Source: Magicicada septendecula (Eukaryota; Arthropoda; Insecta; Hemiptera; Cicadidae). From it: DNA of 64,000 nucleotides. Of this stretch, positions 51,372-63,981 are shown one piece after another. The notes below the pieces were generated by a model that did no database searches, was not told the DNA's origin, and saw nothing but the letters and a program-made list of their open reading frames with translations. The number at the start of each line of letters is the position of its first letter. The first letter of the stretch is position 1. Location of the stretch: positions 203,133,964 to 203,197,963 of the forward strand of contig CM068373.1 in assembly GCA_034769895.1 (NCBI GenBank), given 5' to 3'. Made by a program: the position numbers and the translations under genes.

Positions 51372-54167
51372 GTGATTGTCACCGGAGAGGGTGACGTGTT
51401 GGGGCGGTCCCGTGGGGTTGACATGGTGGAGAGGGTCGCATGGGGAATGGACGCAGTTCTGAGCCTCTGTTCTCCTGCGAGCAAGTGCCGCTAGGCCGCC
51501 ATGATCACCGAGTCCACTAGGTTCACTTTGGAAGGGGGAACACTGCAGGGTCCCTAACCCGGCGATCGAAGGTTTTATAAATTTTGTTTAACATAAACGA
51601 GAGTACAAATGTCGATTAGTACGCCGATATCTAGACTGCACTGTCGAATCTGCCTGCGACATCTCACGGCGAAATTTTGCTGTTGGTTGTATTGTAACTG
51701 CACGGGCAGTTCAACTCCAGCGCTCAAGAGGGAATCAGCAGGCTCCCCAACCCGGACAGACATTATTGCGTAGTTTCTTCTACACCTAATGGCAGGCTAG
51801 ATTTTCGAGACTTCCCGGTAAGTAATTACAGCATGCTATAGAACGCTTCAAAAATAATTAAATAATTAAACTTAAATATATTCAGGCGAATGCGAAAAGA
51901 GAATGTACTTGGTGCGATCGGACGAGTGTGTATGTTGTAAAAGATTTATTCGATGTTCAGTATATACAGCCCATATTTTTTTTTCTCAATTATTATTATA
52001 CAAGAGTCACTGTAATTATTTGGTAAAGCATTATGTAAATTTATAAGCTAAAGTCAGTACGTATAGACGGAGTTGAATTGTGCAATACGTGCATACGTGC
52101 ATGCAATAGACTGCAAGAGTGTTCTTTTTAATTAATTGTGGCAGTTAAAATAAATTGTGAGACCACCCTCAGATAAAAAACTATTTATATTTTGCTTGTG
52201 TGTAACCGTAAGTGCCTTTAATGTGGTCATTTTCCGACAAATTACTATAATTGGGTTGCCACGTGGCACGGCCAACTTGTTTGGTTATGTCGGCACGGGT
52301 CAGAGCAAGTGCAAGTGGCTTTTACTAGACACTCTTTTATTTTATTTTTTTTATTTAGTGCATTCATTATCACCTTGCAGACTTGATTACTCTCAGGCCA
52401 TTTTCAAAAAAAACTGAAACCAAGACTTATGCATTTATCTTGAGTTGGTTGGAAGGACCGTTCTGAGGTTATTACCTTGAACTAGGGTGCTTATTTTAGC
52501 GAACAGAATTTCTAATCTTTTGTGAATTCCCAGGGTTCTCGCTCCTAGTCGGAGATTCTGGTCTCTGCTGGTGTAACGACACCTTCACCAGCCATGAGCC
52601 ATCCTACACGCACCTGTTCGGAAGAGGGAGTTTGTTGACCAGCCACAAGATGCATCCTACGCACACTATTAAGGTGATATGAACTCTTTTATTTTTCGTT
52701 GGCCCGGCCTGCCGTTCACCTGAATTACAATTTATTTTCTTTTTAAACCATGTGCCCACGCTGCTAGACAGTCCGCTCTGGGGTGTGTCAACTGAACATT
52801 CATTATGAACGTTATGTGACTTTTATAATATAACTCCATAAATCTAAGTACTATGATTGTAATTGTGTGCTGCACTGGGGGAGCGTGCCAGAGTTTTTTT
52901 CCTCTTAAATATTTTTTTTATGTATATACAAGAGCCTTAGAGTCATTACACTATTCAATATAAAATTAAGTCACATGTTATTGGTTCTGTTCCGGCTGGT
53001 TCAGAACGGGTTCATATTTTAATTTCATTTCGGTTTAACATGTAAGGGCTGGGGGTTTCGTTTTTCAGGCTGTTTTCTGGGGGTAAAATGGACATAGTTT
53101 TTTTAAGTTAGGCACATATTCATACAGTTTAAGGCAGGTCTGATTCCTGTCACATATGGTCTGGTACATGTTGGCGCGCTTCCACATCTGCTAGGATACA
53201 ACAGGCGGTTATTATAAAATCAATTATACACAGATGTCTGACTTTAAGAGAAAAGAAATTTTATATTTTGTGGGCATATACTGATAATTTTGACCTTGTA
53301 AGAGCATATTGATGCTACTGATTCTTGTCAGTTGAATTAAATCATTTTCATTAAGGAACAATTTCCTGATACATGTATCCATCGGGATTTGTAACACAAA
53401 ATTAACATTTTAGAAAATCATGCCAATTGCTTAAACTCAGGTGATGAGGGTTTTTCCCACTTATATACTGTGCAAGAAACTTTCATATGCTCATAATGGG
53501 CAATTTATCAGAGGTTATCAATTCATATGGGCTGTCCGGCTTATCTTTATGCTTTTGTTAGTCATTATCATCCTTTTGGGGGTTTTAACATTTTTTTAAT
53601 TTAATGGAAGTTAATGAATTATTGTGACTGGAAGTTAAATATTTATGATTGCTGGTTTTGGGGCTTTATCGAAATACTGCCTGTCGGTCAGGTCGAACAT
53701 GGGTATTGTGATGCTATTATGAGTCTATGTGTCTTGGTGTTTCTATATGTGATGTCAATGTTAAGTGTTAGTAAAGGGGGGGAATTTATATAATTTATGG
53801 GATGTTGTTCGATATATATATATTGTCTATTTACACAATTTAAGGAACATGTGGACACTACTTTTTTATTATGTATTTTGCTGTTTATTGCTGATTGGAA
53901 TGTGATACTTATGTGATTTATATGATACTTGCATGTAATGAATTATGGGGGCAACAATAAAAAATTGTTATTGTTAATTAACAGCCGAGTTTAATTGCAA
54001 ATCCCGTCATACTGGACCCAGCGCATTTTGGCTTCTCTAGGCACTCGCCTAGTTTTAAATAACTAGTGGCTTCTCTTTCAAAAAAAAAAAATTAATACAA
54101 AAGATAATAAATAAATAAAAAGAAAAGTTTTTTTATAACGCAAAAAAAAGGAAAGAGGGGTTGCAAA

Positions 54168-54187
54168 TGGTAGCAGAGTGTGGTTCA
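54168..54187 (+). promoter_or_regulatory. Primer-binding site, unit 2
   Basis: TGGTAGCAGAGTGTGGTTC, initiator tRNA-Met type. Confidence 0.7.
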
Positions 54188-54802
54188 TTCTAGGGTTGAA
54201 CCCTTGGGTCCTTGGGAGTGACGGGGCTTGCAAACTCGGAAATACTATGTTATTGTTTTTTTAGGTATATGCCCATGTCGGCTAGGTTAGGTTGCATAAC
54301 TTGTGAGTCTGATCGCACCACTGGGGAGGGTATTTGTGTTCGGAAAATTTGAGATGTTGAACTGCCGGGGGGTCTCAAGCGTTGCCTGGGTGATAGGATG
54401 TTGCTGATTCGAGGTCGGAGTATAGCGTGTGACATTAGCGGGATGCGGTATGGCCCGATCGGAAGTCGGTACCGTCACCGACTAAATTCCTGTGTGGTGA
54501 ATTCTGATTACTGGTTCCCGAATTGGGAAGTCCGATTACTAGTTTGTGTCTGTTAGTTATGTGTTGGTGAGACGTGTGTGTCGGATTGATGTTTGATGTC
54601 ATGTATGTTCAGTATTGTTGGTTGTTGCTTGTCTCCTTCTGTGGTGTTAGTAGGTGGTTCAGAAGTAGGCCAGGTCTCCGCAGCGCTAGAGAACCCGGGG
54701 GTCGCTCAAAGGAAGGACAGTACTTGAGTTTTTTCTGATTCTTGTGAATATGTTTTTGTAGGTCATGTTGTGTTAGGTGTTTAGTGGGGATTTGTTTTAT
54801 TA

Positions 54803-56830
54803 TTGTTTGTTTTGAATTGTGCAATTCTGGCGGCGGTATGCTATCAGAAATTGCCCCACCCTCTTTCAGGAGTTCTCCAGAAACTTTCAGTGTTAGATGG
54901 AATAGATGAGGAGCAGTTGCTGGTTTTCTTAGACCTTGTCCTGCAGTTGGCAGATTTCCCGGGGGTGTCCGATGGGCAGGTCTTGTCCCTTATATACCCG
55001 TATTGCCGGGGTTCATTGGCTGAGCTGGTCACCAACACTCTGCGTCGGGGTGACAGTGTCGATGCTTTCCGTGGGGAAGTGTTGGATTTCTTCATACCCC
55101 ATCGACGACGTGCCCAGCTTAAGTTTGAGTTATTCTATCGCCTACAGGCCAACGGAGAGGCGTTGGGGGATTTCGTGCACGATGTAAGGAAAGCTGCCCG
55201 TATATTAAGGTTGGGGTTGCCCGAGACGGAAGTCATACAGGTAATACGAGAAGGTCTGAATCCCCAAGAGAGATCCCGGCTGGTTTTCGCGGAGCCTCCA
55301 CGTTGTTTTGCAGACCTGGACCGGTGGTATGCGCATGCCAGGAGGGTCCAGGAGAATGATGAGTCCCGGGGAAGAGCTGCTACGGATGTCCAATACTCCA
55401 GTGGTTTGTTAGGAAGAGGTAAAAAGGACAAACATGGTGGTTGGAGGAGAACACAAGAGACTGTCAGAAAGCCTGAATATTCCGGAAGTAATGGAGGCTA
55501 CAAGGGGGTGGCGAGTGAGAAGACGGTAACAACAGCTACAGCACGGAAAACAGAGAAATACGAAATTAACAGGGGAAGAAGAAATTATGTTAGGGAACAA
55601 ACATCGGCAAGTAGGGAGCCTGTACCAAGGCGTTATTCCTATTCGGAGGGAAAGGAAACTTTAAAGGTTCCAGACGAAGTACAAGTGCCTAAGAGAGTAG
55701 TAGATGAAGAAGGTGAAGCAGAAGAACGAAAGCGGAATAACTTCTGTGGATCGATACAGCACGACAAGAAAACTTCTGTGGATACTGAGTTACAGGACTC
55801 GAAGAGGACATCATGGTTGAAGCCAGATGCCGCTGAATTTGTTCCGGTATCTCCATCTCGGTTCGTGACGGATCCAGATCCGGTAATATCGTCATCGCCT
55901 ACGCAGGGATATGAGAAGTCACTTGATGGTGTAGCCTTACCATCGCCAGTAGAAATTAATTTAGTCATTGCACATGAGCCTGGACAGCTGGATTCCAGGG
56001 TGGAACATGTTGAGGACGTTGTAGTTGCTGAAAGTGGTGAAGGAGTGGAATCGACAGAAGAGGCAGAAGAGCGGTCTGCGGATGCTGCACAGGGAAGTAT
56101 AGTTATAGGTGTTAGGGAGACTGAAGAGTCTGAGTTTGCGGATGGACACAGGGATGTCCAGGCTGCAAGTGTTTCTGAGGTTGCGGGTGGACAAGGGGAT
56201 GTCCATGCCGCAAGTGTAATAGATGAGGTAGAAGTTGAGGAGAAATTTGGTGGCAGCGTTGTGGAGTGTGTGAGTGAGAATGATGTAGTGTGTGAAGATG
56301 TGCAGACGTCTTCTGTAAGTAGTGTTGAGGATTCCGGAGAACGGAAAGAAGTTTCAGGTGGACCAGGTGAGCAACTAGAGGAGGACGAGGATGTGCAGTG
56401 TTCTGGTGATGGAAGTGGATGTGATGGCGATGATGTTGATGATAAATGTGTTGGGGAAAACGAGATCGGAGAAGAGGTTAGTCAAGAAATTGGTGAGGAG
56501 CTGAGGGAAGATGCGGTTGAAGATGGATCAGAGGAGCAACTGGAAGATGCTGAGGAGGTGCAGTGTCAGGAGGTTGATTTGGATTATGGGGGTGAAAAAG
56601 AGGAAATTGTAGAAGAGCAGGAAGAGAAGGAAGGATTGGAAGAAGGGCAAGTAGAGGAGTTAGATGAGGATAATCCAAATCGAGGTGAAAGTAGTGAAGT
56701 AAGTTGCCTTGATTCTGATTCCGAAGAAACTAGTCAGTACAGCTCAACACGAAATAATTTCGCTGAGAGTGGTGTCCAGAAGGAAAGAGTACCTAAAGTC
56801 CGTCATCGAAAGGTAAGAAGAAGAGGTTAA
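54803..56830 (+). CDS. Gag-like protein with acidic domain, Met-free frame (unit 2)
   Basis: 675 codons, unbroken. It differs from the unit 1 protein by two residues: SWLKPDAAEFVPVSP here against SWLNPDAAEFVRVSP there. Like the other copies it lacks any in-frame ATG. Same domain order. Confidence 0.8.
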   Translation: MFVLNCAILAAVCYQKLPHPLSGVLQKLSVLDGIDEEQLLVFLDLVLQLADFPGVSDGQVLSLIYPYCRGSLAELVTNTLRRGDSVDAFRGEVLDFFIPHRRRAQLKFELFYRLQANGEALGDFVHDVRKAARILRLGLPETEVIQVIREGLNPQERSRLVFAEPPRCFADLDRWYAHARRVQENDESRGRAATDVQYSSGLLGRGKKDKHGGWRRTQETVRKPEYSGSNGGYKGVASEKTVTTATARKTEKYEINRGRRNYVREQTSASREPVPRRYSYSEGKETLKVPDEVQVPKRVVDEEGEAEERKRNNFCGSIQHDKKTSVDTELQDSKRTSWLKPDAAEFVPVSPSRFVTDPDPVISSSPTQGYEKSLDGVALPSPVEINLVIAHEPGQLDSRVEHVEDVVVAESGEGVESTEEAEERSADAAQGSIVIGVRETEESEFADGHRDVQAASVSEVAGGQGDVHAASVIDEVEVEEKFGGSVVECVSENDVVCEDVQTSSVSSVEDSGERKEVSGGPGEQLEEDEDVQCSGDGSGCDGDDVDDKCVGENEIGEEVSQEIGEELREDAVEDGSEEQLEDAEEVQCQEVDLDYGGEKEEIVEEQEEKEGLEEGQVEELDEDNPNRGESSEVSCLDSDSEETSQYSSTRNNFAESGVQKERVPKVRHRKVRRRG

Positions 56831-57445
56831 CGGGTAGCGGGTAGATATTCCCCACAGTCCCAGTGGTGTTCATTTATTTCAGGGTTGCGTCCCTCCCCAC
56901 GCGAGCCTTCGTTTCCTCCATTCATCCTTATTTCCGGAGGGAGCCATGTCCTCACCCTTACTCCTAGCTATTGACCCTTTAATGATCCTTGCCCTTTTCA
57001 TCTTCCCAATTTTCCTACCCCTCCCCATAGTAAAAAAAAAAAAAAACCTATCAATAAGGAGTTAGAGAGACTTGCCGGAAGTGATTAGATTGTAGTCCTG
57101 GAGATTGTCAGTTTCCCCTGTTCTGGAAGGTTACCATGGAGAAAGTTAGAGAGTTAGAGAATGTTCCCTCAGATTGTCGTGGTCTTGGAGATAGTAAGTT
57201 CCCGTGTTTTGGTTCTGAAAGTTATGATGGAGAGTGATAACGTGCTGTTGTTTCTGGTTAATGGTTGTAAATCTTGATTGTGGGTTAGTGTAGAGGTCGA
57301 GCCATGCCGCATTCTCCGGTTGTTTCCCGGGTGTTTTTTGTTGAGAGAGAGGGTTGTATATATTGTGTATTGACGTCGGTAGAGAAGTGAAACCCCTCCT
57401 GCTAGTTACGCGGTTTTTGAAAAGGTGAAGTAAGAGTAGAGATTA

Positions 57446-57673
57446 ATGTTCGCGTGCCCTTGGTGCGGTCCTCTCTGTCTGGCTAAGCGGGGCCGTCCGC
57501 CCTTGTGTAGGGATGTGGGCCAGCCATATGGCAAGGATGGAGATGCCTTGTGGGTGCATGTGGCTGGTCGGTCCAAGAGATGGACGAGAAGTAGTACGGT
57601 CGCTCACATACCAAGGTGGGTGATACCTTGTTTGGTCTTCGGACGGGTATGTGAGTGGGACCGGTGGAAGTAG
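57446..57673 (+). CDS. Small Cys-containing frame (unit 2)
   Basis: Copy of the 51144 frame with one Ala-to-Val change. Coding status doubtful for the same reasons. Confidence 0.2.
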   Translation: MFACPWCGPLCLAKRGRPPLCRDVGQPYGKDGDALWVHVAGRSKRWTRSSTVAHIPRWVIPCLVFGRVCEWDRWK

Positions 57674-60469
57674 GTGATTGTCACCGGAGAGGGTGACGTG
57701 TTGGGGCGGTCCCGTGGGGTTGACATGGTGGAGAGTGTCGCATGGGGAATGGACGCAGTTCTGAGCCTCTGTTCTCCTGCGAGCAAGTGCCGCTAGGCCG
57801 CCATGATCACCGAGTCCACTAGGTTCACTTTGGAAGGGGGAACACTGCAGGGTCCCTAACCCGGCGATCGAAGGTTTTATAAATTTTGTTTAACATAAAC
57901 GAGAGTACAAATGTCGATTAGTACGCCGATATCTAGACTGCACTGTCGAATCTGCCTGCGACATCTCACGGCGAAATTTTGCTGTTGGTTGTATTGTAAC
58001 TGCACGGGCAGTTCAACTCCAGCGCTCAAGAGGGAATCAGCAGGCTCCCCAACCCGGACAGACATTATTGCGTAGTTTCTTCTACACCTAATGGCAGGCT
58101 AGATTTTCGAGACTTCCCGGTAAGTAATTACAGCATGCTATAGAACGCTTCAAAAATAATTAAATAATTAAACTTAAATATATTCAGGCGAATGCGAAAA
58201 GAGAATGTACTTGGTGCGATCGGACGAGTGTGTATGTTGTAAAAGATTTATTCGATGTTCAGTATATACAGCCCATATTTTTTTTTCTCAATTATTATTA
58301 TACAAGAGTCACTGTAATTATTTGGTAAAGCATTATGTAAATTTATAAGCTAAAGTCAGTACGTATAGACGGAGTTGAATTGTGCAATACGTGCATACGT
58401 GCATGCAATAGACTGCAAGAGTGTTCTTTTTAATTAATTGTGGCAGTTAAAATAAATTGTGAGACCACCCTCAGATAAAAAACTATTTATATTTTGCTTG
58501 TGTGTAACCGTAAGTGCCTTTAATGTGGTCATTTTCCGACAAATTACTATAATTGGGTTGCCACGTGGCACGGCCAACTTGTTTGGTTATGTCGGCACGG
58601 GTCAGAGCAAGTGCAAGTGGCTTTTACTAGACACTCTTTTATTTTATTTTTTTTATTTAGTGCATTCATTATCACCTTGCAGACTTGATTACTCTCAGGC
58701 CATTTTCAAAAAAAACTGAAACCAAGACTTATGCATTTATCTTGAGTTGGTTGGAAGGACCGTTCTGAGGTTATTACCTTGAACTAGGGTGCTTATTTTA
58801 GCGAACAGAATTTCTAATCTTTTGTGAATTCCCAGGGTTCTCGCTCATAGTCGGAGATTCTGGTCTCTGCTGGTGTAACGACACCTTCACCAGCCATGAG
58901 CCATCCTACACGCACCTGTTCGGAAGAGGGAGTTTGTTGACCAGCCACAAGATGCATCCTACGCACACTATTAAGGTGATATGAACTCTTTTATTTTTCG
59001 TTGGCCCGGCCTGCCGTTCACCTGAATTACAATTTATTTTCTTTTTAAACCATGTGCCCACGCTGCTAGACAGTCCGCTCTGGGGTGTGTCAACTGAACA
59101 TTCATTATGAACGTTATGTGACTTTTATAATATAACTCCATAAATCTAAGTACTATGATTGTAATTGTGTGCTGCACTGGGGGAGCGTGCCAGAGTTTTT
59201 TTCCTCTTAAATATTTTTTTTATGTATATACAAGAGCCTTAGAGTCATTACACTATTCAATATAAAATTAAGTCACATGTTATTGGTTCTGTTCCGGCTG
59301 GTTCAGAACGGGTTCATATTTTAATTTCATTTCGGTTTAACATGTAAGGGCTGGGGGTTTCGTTTTTCAGGCTGTTTTCTGGGGGTAAAATGGACATAGT
59401 TTTTTTAAGTTAGGCACATATTCATACAGTTTAAGGCAGGTCTGATTCCTGTCACATATGGTCTGGTACATGTTGGCGCGCTTCCACATCTGCTAGGATA
59501 CAACAGGCGGTTATTATAAAATCAATTATACACAGATGTCTGACTTTAAGAGAAAAGAAATTTTATATTTTGTGGGCATATACTGATAATTTTGACCTTG
59601 TAAGAGCATATTGATGCTACTGATTCTTGTCAGTTGAATTAAATCATTTTCATTAAGGAACAATTTCCTGATACATGTATCCATCGGGATTTGTAACACA
59701 AAATTAACATTTTAGAAAATCATGCCAATTGCTTAAACTCAGGTGATGAGGGTTTTTCCCACTTATATACTGTGCAAGAAACTTTCATATGCTCATAATG
59801 GGCAATTTATCAGAGGTTATCAATTCATATGGGCTGTCCGGCTTATCTTTATGCTTTTGTTAGTCATTATCATCCTTTTGGGGGTTTTAACATTTTTTTA
59901 ATTTAATGGAAGTTAATGAATTATTGTGACTGGAAGTTAAATATTTATGATTGCTGGTTTTGGGGCTTTATCGAAATACTGCCTGTCGGTCAGGTCGAAC
60001 ATGGGTATTGTGATGCTATTATGAGTCTATGTGTCTTGGTGTTTCTATATGTGATGTCAATGTTAAGTGTTAGTAAAGGGGGGGAATTTATATAATTTAT
60101 GGGATGTTGTTCGATATATATATATTGTCTATTTACACAATTTAAGGAACATGTGGACACTACTTTTTTATTATGTATTTTGCTGTTTATTGCTGATTGG
60201 AATGTGATACTTATGTGATTTATATGATACTTGCATGTAATGAATTATGGGGGCAACAATAAAAAATTGTTATTGTTAATTAACAGCCGAGTTTAATTGC
60301 AAATCCCGTCATACTGGACCCAGCGCATTTTGGCTTCTCTAGGCTCTCGCCTAGTTTTAAATAACTAGTGGCTTCTCTTTCAAAAAAAAAAAATAAATAC
60401 AAAAGATAATAAATAAATAAAAAGAAAAGTTTTTTTATAACGCAAAAAAAAGGAAAGAGGGGTTGCAAA

Positions 60470-60489
60470 TGGTAGCAGAGTGTGGTTCA
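60470..60489 (+). promoter_or_regulatory. Primer-binding site, unit 3
   Basis: TGGTAGCAGAGTGTGGTTC, as in unit 2. Confidence 0.7.
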
Positions 60490-61104
60490 TTCTAGGGTTG
60501 AACCCTTGGGTCCTTGGGAGTGACGGGGCTTGCAAACTCGGAAATACTATGTTATTGTTTTTTTAGGTATATGCCCATGTCGGCTAGGTTAGGTTGCATA
60601 ACTTGTGAGTCTGATCGCACCACTGGGGAGGGTATTTGTGTTCGGAAAATTTGAGATGTTGAACTGCCGGGGGGTCTCAAGCGTTGCCTGGGTGATAGGA
60701 TGTTGCTGATTCGAGGTCGGAGTATAGCGTGTGACATTAGCGGGATGCGGTATGGCCCGATCGGAAGTCGGTACCGTCACCGACTAAATTCCTGTGTGGT
60801 GAATTCTGATTACTGGTTCCCGAATTGGGAAGTCCGATTACTAGTTTGTGTCTGTTAGTTATGTGTTGGTGAGACGTGTGTGTCGGATTGATGTTTGATG
60901 TCATGTATGTTCAGTATTGTTGGTTGTTGCTTGTCTCCTTCTGTGGTGTTAGTAGGTGGTTCAGAAGTAGGCCAGGTCTCCGCAGCGCTAGAGAACCCGG
61001 GGGTCGCTCAAAGGAAGGACAGTACTTGAGTTTTTTCTGATTCTTGTGAATATGTTTTTGTAGGTCATGTTGTGTTAGGTGTTTAGTGGGGATTTGTTTT
61101 ATTA

Positions 61105-63132
61105 TTGTTTGTTTTGAATTGTGCAATTCTGGCGGCGGTATGCTATCAGAAATTGCCCCACCCTCTTTCAGGAGTTCTCCAGAAACTTTCAGTGTTAGAT
61201 GGAATAGATGAGGAGCAGTTGCTGGTTTTCTTAGACCTTGTCCTGCAGTTGGCAGATTTCCCGGGGGTGTCCGATGGGCAGGTCTTGTCCCTTATATACC
61301 CGTATTGCCGGGGTTCATTGGCTGAGCTGGTCACCAACACTCTGCGTCGGGGTGACAGTGTCGATGCTTTCCGTGGGGAAGTGTTGGATTTCTTCATACC
61401 CCATCGACGACGTGCCCAGCTTAAGTTTGAGTTATTCTATCGCCTACAGGCCAACGGAGAGGCGTTGGGGGATTTCGTGCACGATGTAAGGAAAGCTGCC
61501 CGTATATTAAGGTTGGGGTTGCCCGAGACGGAAGTCATACAGGTAATACGAGAAGGTCTGAATCCCCAAGAGAGATCCCGGCTGGTTTTCGCGGAGCCTC
61601 CACGTTGTTTTGCAGACCTGGACCGGTGGTATGCGCATGCCAGGAGGGTCCAGGAGAATGATGAGTCCCGGGGAAGAGCTGCTACGGATGTCCAATACTC
61701 CAGTGGTTTGTTAGGAAGAGGTAAAAAGGACAAACATGGTGGTTGGAGGAGAACACAAGAGACTGTCAGAAAGCCTGAATATTCCGGAAGTAATGGAGGC
61801 TACAAGGGGGTGGCGAGTGAGAAGACGGTAACAACAGCTACAGCACGGAAAACAGAGAAATACGAAATTAACAGGGGAAGAAGAAATTATGTTAGGGAAC
61901 AAACATCGGCAAGTAGGGAGCCTGTACCAAGGCGTTATTCCTATTCGGAGGGAAAGGAAACTTTAAAGGTTCCAGAGGAAGTACAAGTGCCTAAGAGAGT
62001 AGTAGATGAAGAAGGTGAAGCAGAAGAACGAAAGCGGAATAACTTCTGTGGATCGATACAGCACGACAAGAAAACGTCTGTGGATACTGAGTTACAGGAC
62101 TCGAAGAGGACATCATGGTTGAAGCCAGATGCCGCTGAATTTGTTCCGGTATCTCCATCTCGGTTCGTGACGGATCCAGATCCGGTAATATCGTCATCGC
62201 CTACGCAGGGATATGAGAAGTCACTTGATGGTGTAGCCTTACCATCGCCAGTAGAAATTAATTTAGTCATTGCACATGAGCCTGGACAGCTGGATTCCAG
62301 GGTGGAACATGTTGAGGACGTTGTAGTTGCTGAAAGTGGTGAAGGAGTGGAATCGACAGAAGAGGCAGAAGAGCGGTCTGCGGATGCTGCACAGGGAAGT
62401 ATAGTTATAGGTGTTAGGGAGACTGAAGAGTCTGAGTTTGCGGATGGACACAGGGATGTCCAGGCTGCAAGTGTTTCTGAGGTTGCGGGTGGACAAGGGG
62501 ATGTCCATGCCGCAAGTGTAATAGATGAGGTAGAAGTTGAGGAGAAATTTGGTGGCAGCGTTGTGGAGTGTGTGAGTGAGAATGATGTAGTGTGTGAAGA
62601 TGTGCAGACGTCTTCTGTAAGTAGTGTTGAGGATTCCGGAGAACGGAAAGAAGTTTCAGGTGGACCAGGTGAGCAACTAGAGGAGGACGAGGATGTGCAG
62701 TGTTCTGGTGATGGAAGTGGATGTGATGGCGATGATGTTGATGATAAATGTGTTGGGGAAAACGAGATCGGAGAAGAGGTTAGTCAAGAAATTGGTGAGG
62801 AGCTGAGGGAAGATGCGGTTGAAGATGGATCAGAGGAGCAACTGGAAGATGCTGAGGAGGTGCAGTGTCAGGAGGTTGATTTGGATTATGGGGGTGAAAA
62901 AGAGGAAATTGTAGAAGAGCAGGAAGAGAAGGAAGGATTGGAAGAAGGGCAAGTAGAGGAGTTAGATGAGGATAATCCAAATCGAGGTGAAAGTAGTGAA
63001 GTAAGTTGCCTTGATTCTGATTCCGAAGAAACTAGTCAGTACAGCTCAACACGAAATAATTTCGCTGAGAGTGGTGTCCAGAAGGAAAGAGTACCTAAAG
63101 TCCGTCATCGAAAGGTAAGAAGAAGAGGTTAA
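61105..63132 (+). CDS. Gag-like protein with acidic domain, Met-free frame (unit 3)
   Basis: 675 codons, unbroken. It matches unit 2 except for KVPEEVQVP in place of KVPDEVQVP. No in-frame ATG. Confidence 0.8.
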   Translation: MFVLNCAILAAVCYQKLPHPLSGVLQKLSVLDGIDEEQLLVFLDLVLQLADFPGVSDGQVLSLIYPYCRGSLAELVTNTLRRGDSVDAFRGEVLDFFIPHRRRAQLKFELFYRLQANGEALGDFVHDVRKAARILRLGLPETEVIQVIREGLNPQERSRLVFAEPPRCFADLDRWYAHARRVQENDESRGRAATDVQYSSGLLGRGKKDKHGGWRRTQETVRKPEYSGSNGGYKGVASEKTVTTATARKTEKYEINRGRRNYVREQTSASREPVPRRYSYSEGKETLKVPEEVQVPKRVVDEEGEAEERKRNNFCGSIQHDKKTSVDTELQDSKRTSWLKPDAAEFVPVSPSRFVTDPDPVISSSPTQGYEKSLDGVALPSPVEINLVIAHEPGQLDSRVEHVEDVVVAESGEGVESTEEAEERSADAAQGSIVIGVRETEESEFADGHRDVQAASVSEVAGGQGDVHAASVIDEVEVEEKFGGSVVECVSENDVVCEDVQTSSVSSVEDSGERKEVSGGPGEQLEEDEDVQCSGDGSGCDGDDVDDKCVGENEIGEEVSQEIGEELREDAVEDGSEEQLEDAEEVQCQEVDLDYGGEKEEIVEEQEEKEGLEEGQVEELDEDNPNRGESSEVSCLDSDSEETSQYSSTRNNFAESGVQKERVPKVRHRKVRRRG

Positions 63133-63744
63133 CGGGTAGCGGGTAGATATTCCCCACAGTCCCAGTGGTGTTCATTTATTTCAGGGTTGCGTCCCTCCCC
63201 ACGCGAGCCTTCGTTTCCTCCATTCATCCTTATTTCCGGAGGGAGCCATGTCCTCACCCTTACTCCTAGCTATTGACCCTTTAATGATCCTTGCCCTTTT
63301 CATCTTCCCAATTTTCCTACCCCTCCCCATAGTAAAAAAAAAAAACCTATCAATAAGGAGTTAGAGAGACTTGCCGGAAGTGATTAGATTGTAGTCCTGG
63401 AGATTGTCAGTTTCCCCTGTTCTGGAAGGTTACCATGGAGAAAGTTAGAGAGTTAGAGAATGTTCCCTCAGATTGTCGTGGTCTTGGAGATAGTAAGTTC
63501 CCGTGTTTTGGTTCTGAAAGTTATGATGGAGAGTGATAACGTGCTGTTGTTTCTGGTTAATGGTTGTAAATCTTGATTGTGGGTTAGTGTAGAGGTCGAG
63601 CCATGCCGCATTCTCCGGTTGTTTCCCGGGTGTTTTTTGTTGAGAGAGAGGGTTGTATATATTGTGTATTGACGTCGGTAGAGAAGTGAAACCCCTCCTG
63701 CTAGTTACGCGGTTTTTGAAAAGGTGAAGTAAGAGTAGAGATTA

Positions 63745-63972
63745 ATGTTCGCGTGCCCTTGGTGCGGTCCTCTCTGTCTGGCTAAGCGGGGCCGTCCGCC
63801 CTTGTGTAGGGATGTGGGCCAGCCATATGGCAAGGATGGAGATGCCTTGTGGGTGCATGTGGCTGGTCGGTCCAAGAGATGGACGAGAAGTAGTACGGTC
63901 GCTCACATACCAAGGTGGGTGATACCTTGTTTGGTCTTCGGACGGGTATGTGAGTGGGACCGGTGGAAGTAG
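63745..63972 (+). CDS. Small Cys-containing frame (unit 3)
   Basis: Third copy of the 75-codon frame. Coding status doubtful. Confidence 0.2.
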   Translation: MFACPWCGPLCLAKRGRPPLCRDVGQPYGKDGDALWVHVAGRSKRWTRSSTVAHIPRWVIPCLVFGRVCEWDRWK

Positions 63973-63981
63973 GTGATTGTC

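Larger units (their letters stand above)
45080..51380 (+). mobile_element. Tandem Gag-only retroelement, unit 1
   Basis: First of a head-to-tail series with a period of about 6301 bp. The order in each unit is an LTR-like leader (about 45150-47864), a primer-binding site at 47867, a spacer, the 675-codon Gag-acidic frame (48501-50528), a poly-A tract (about 50730-50744) and a structured 3' region. The leader matches the 3' LTR of the gypsy element at 14 kb, and the frame matches that element's Gag. No pol is present. The layout fits LTR-internal-LTR-internal repetition produced by recombination between LTRs, or amplification of a non-autonomous element. Confidence 0.85.
51381..57682 (+). mobile_element. 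Tandem Gag-only retroelement, unit 2
   Basis: 6302 bp, same layout as unit 1 with only scattered substitutions. The boundary is set at the repeated ACCGGAGAGGGTGACG. The LTR-like leader ends at 54165. Confidence 0.85.
57683..63981 (+). mobile_element. Tandem Gag-only retroelement, unit 3
   Basis: 6299 bp. The small length difference from unit 2 comes at least partly from a shorter A-tract near 63334-63345. The LTR-like leader ends at 60467. Confidence 0.85.
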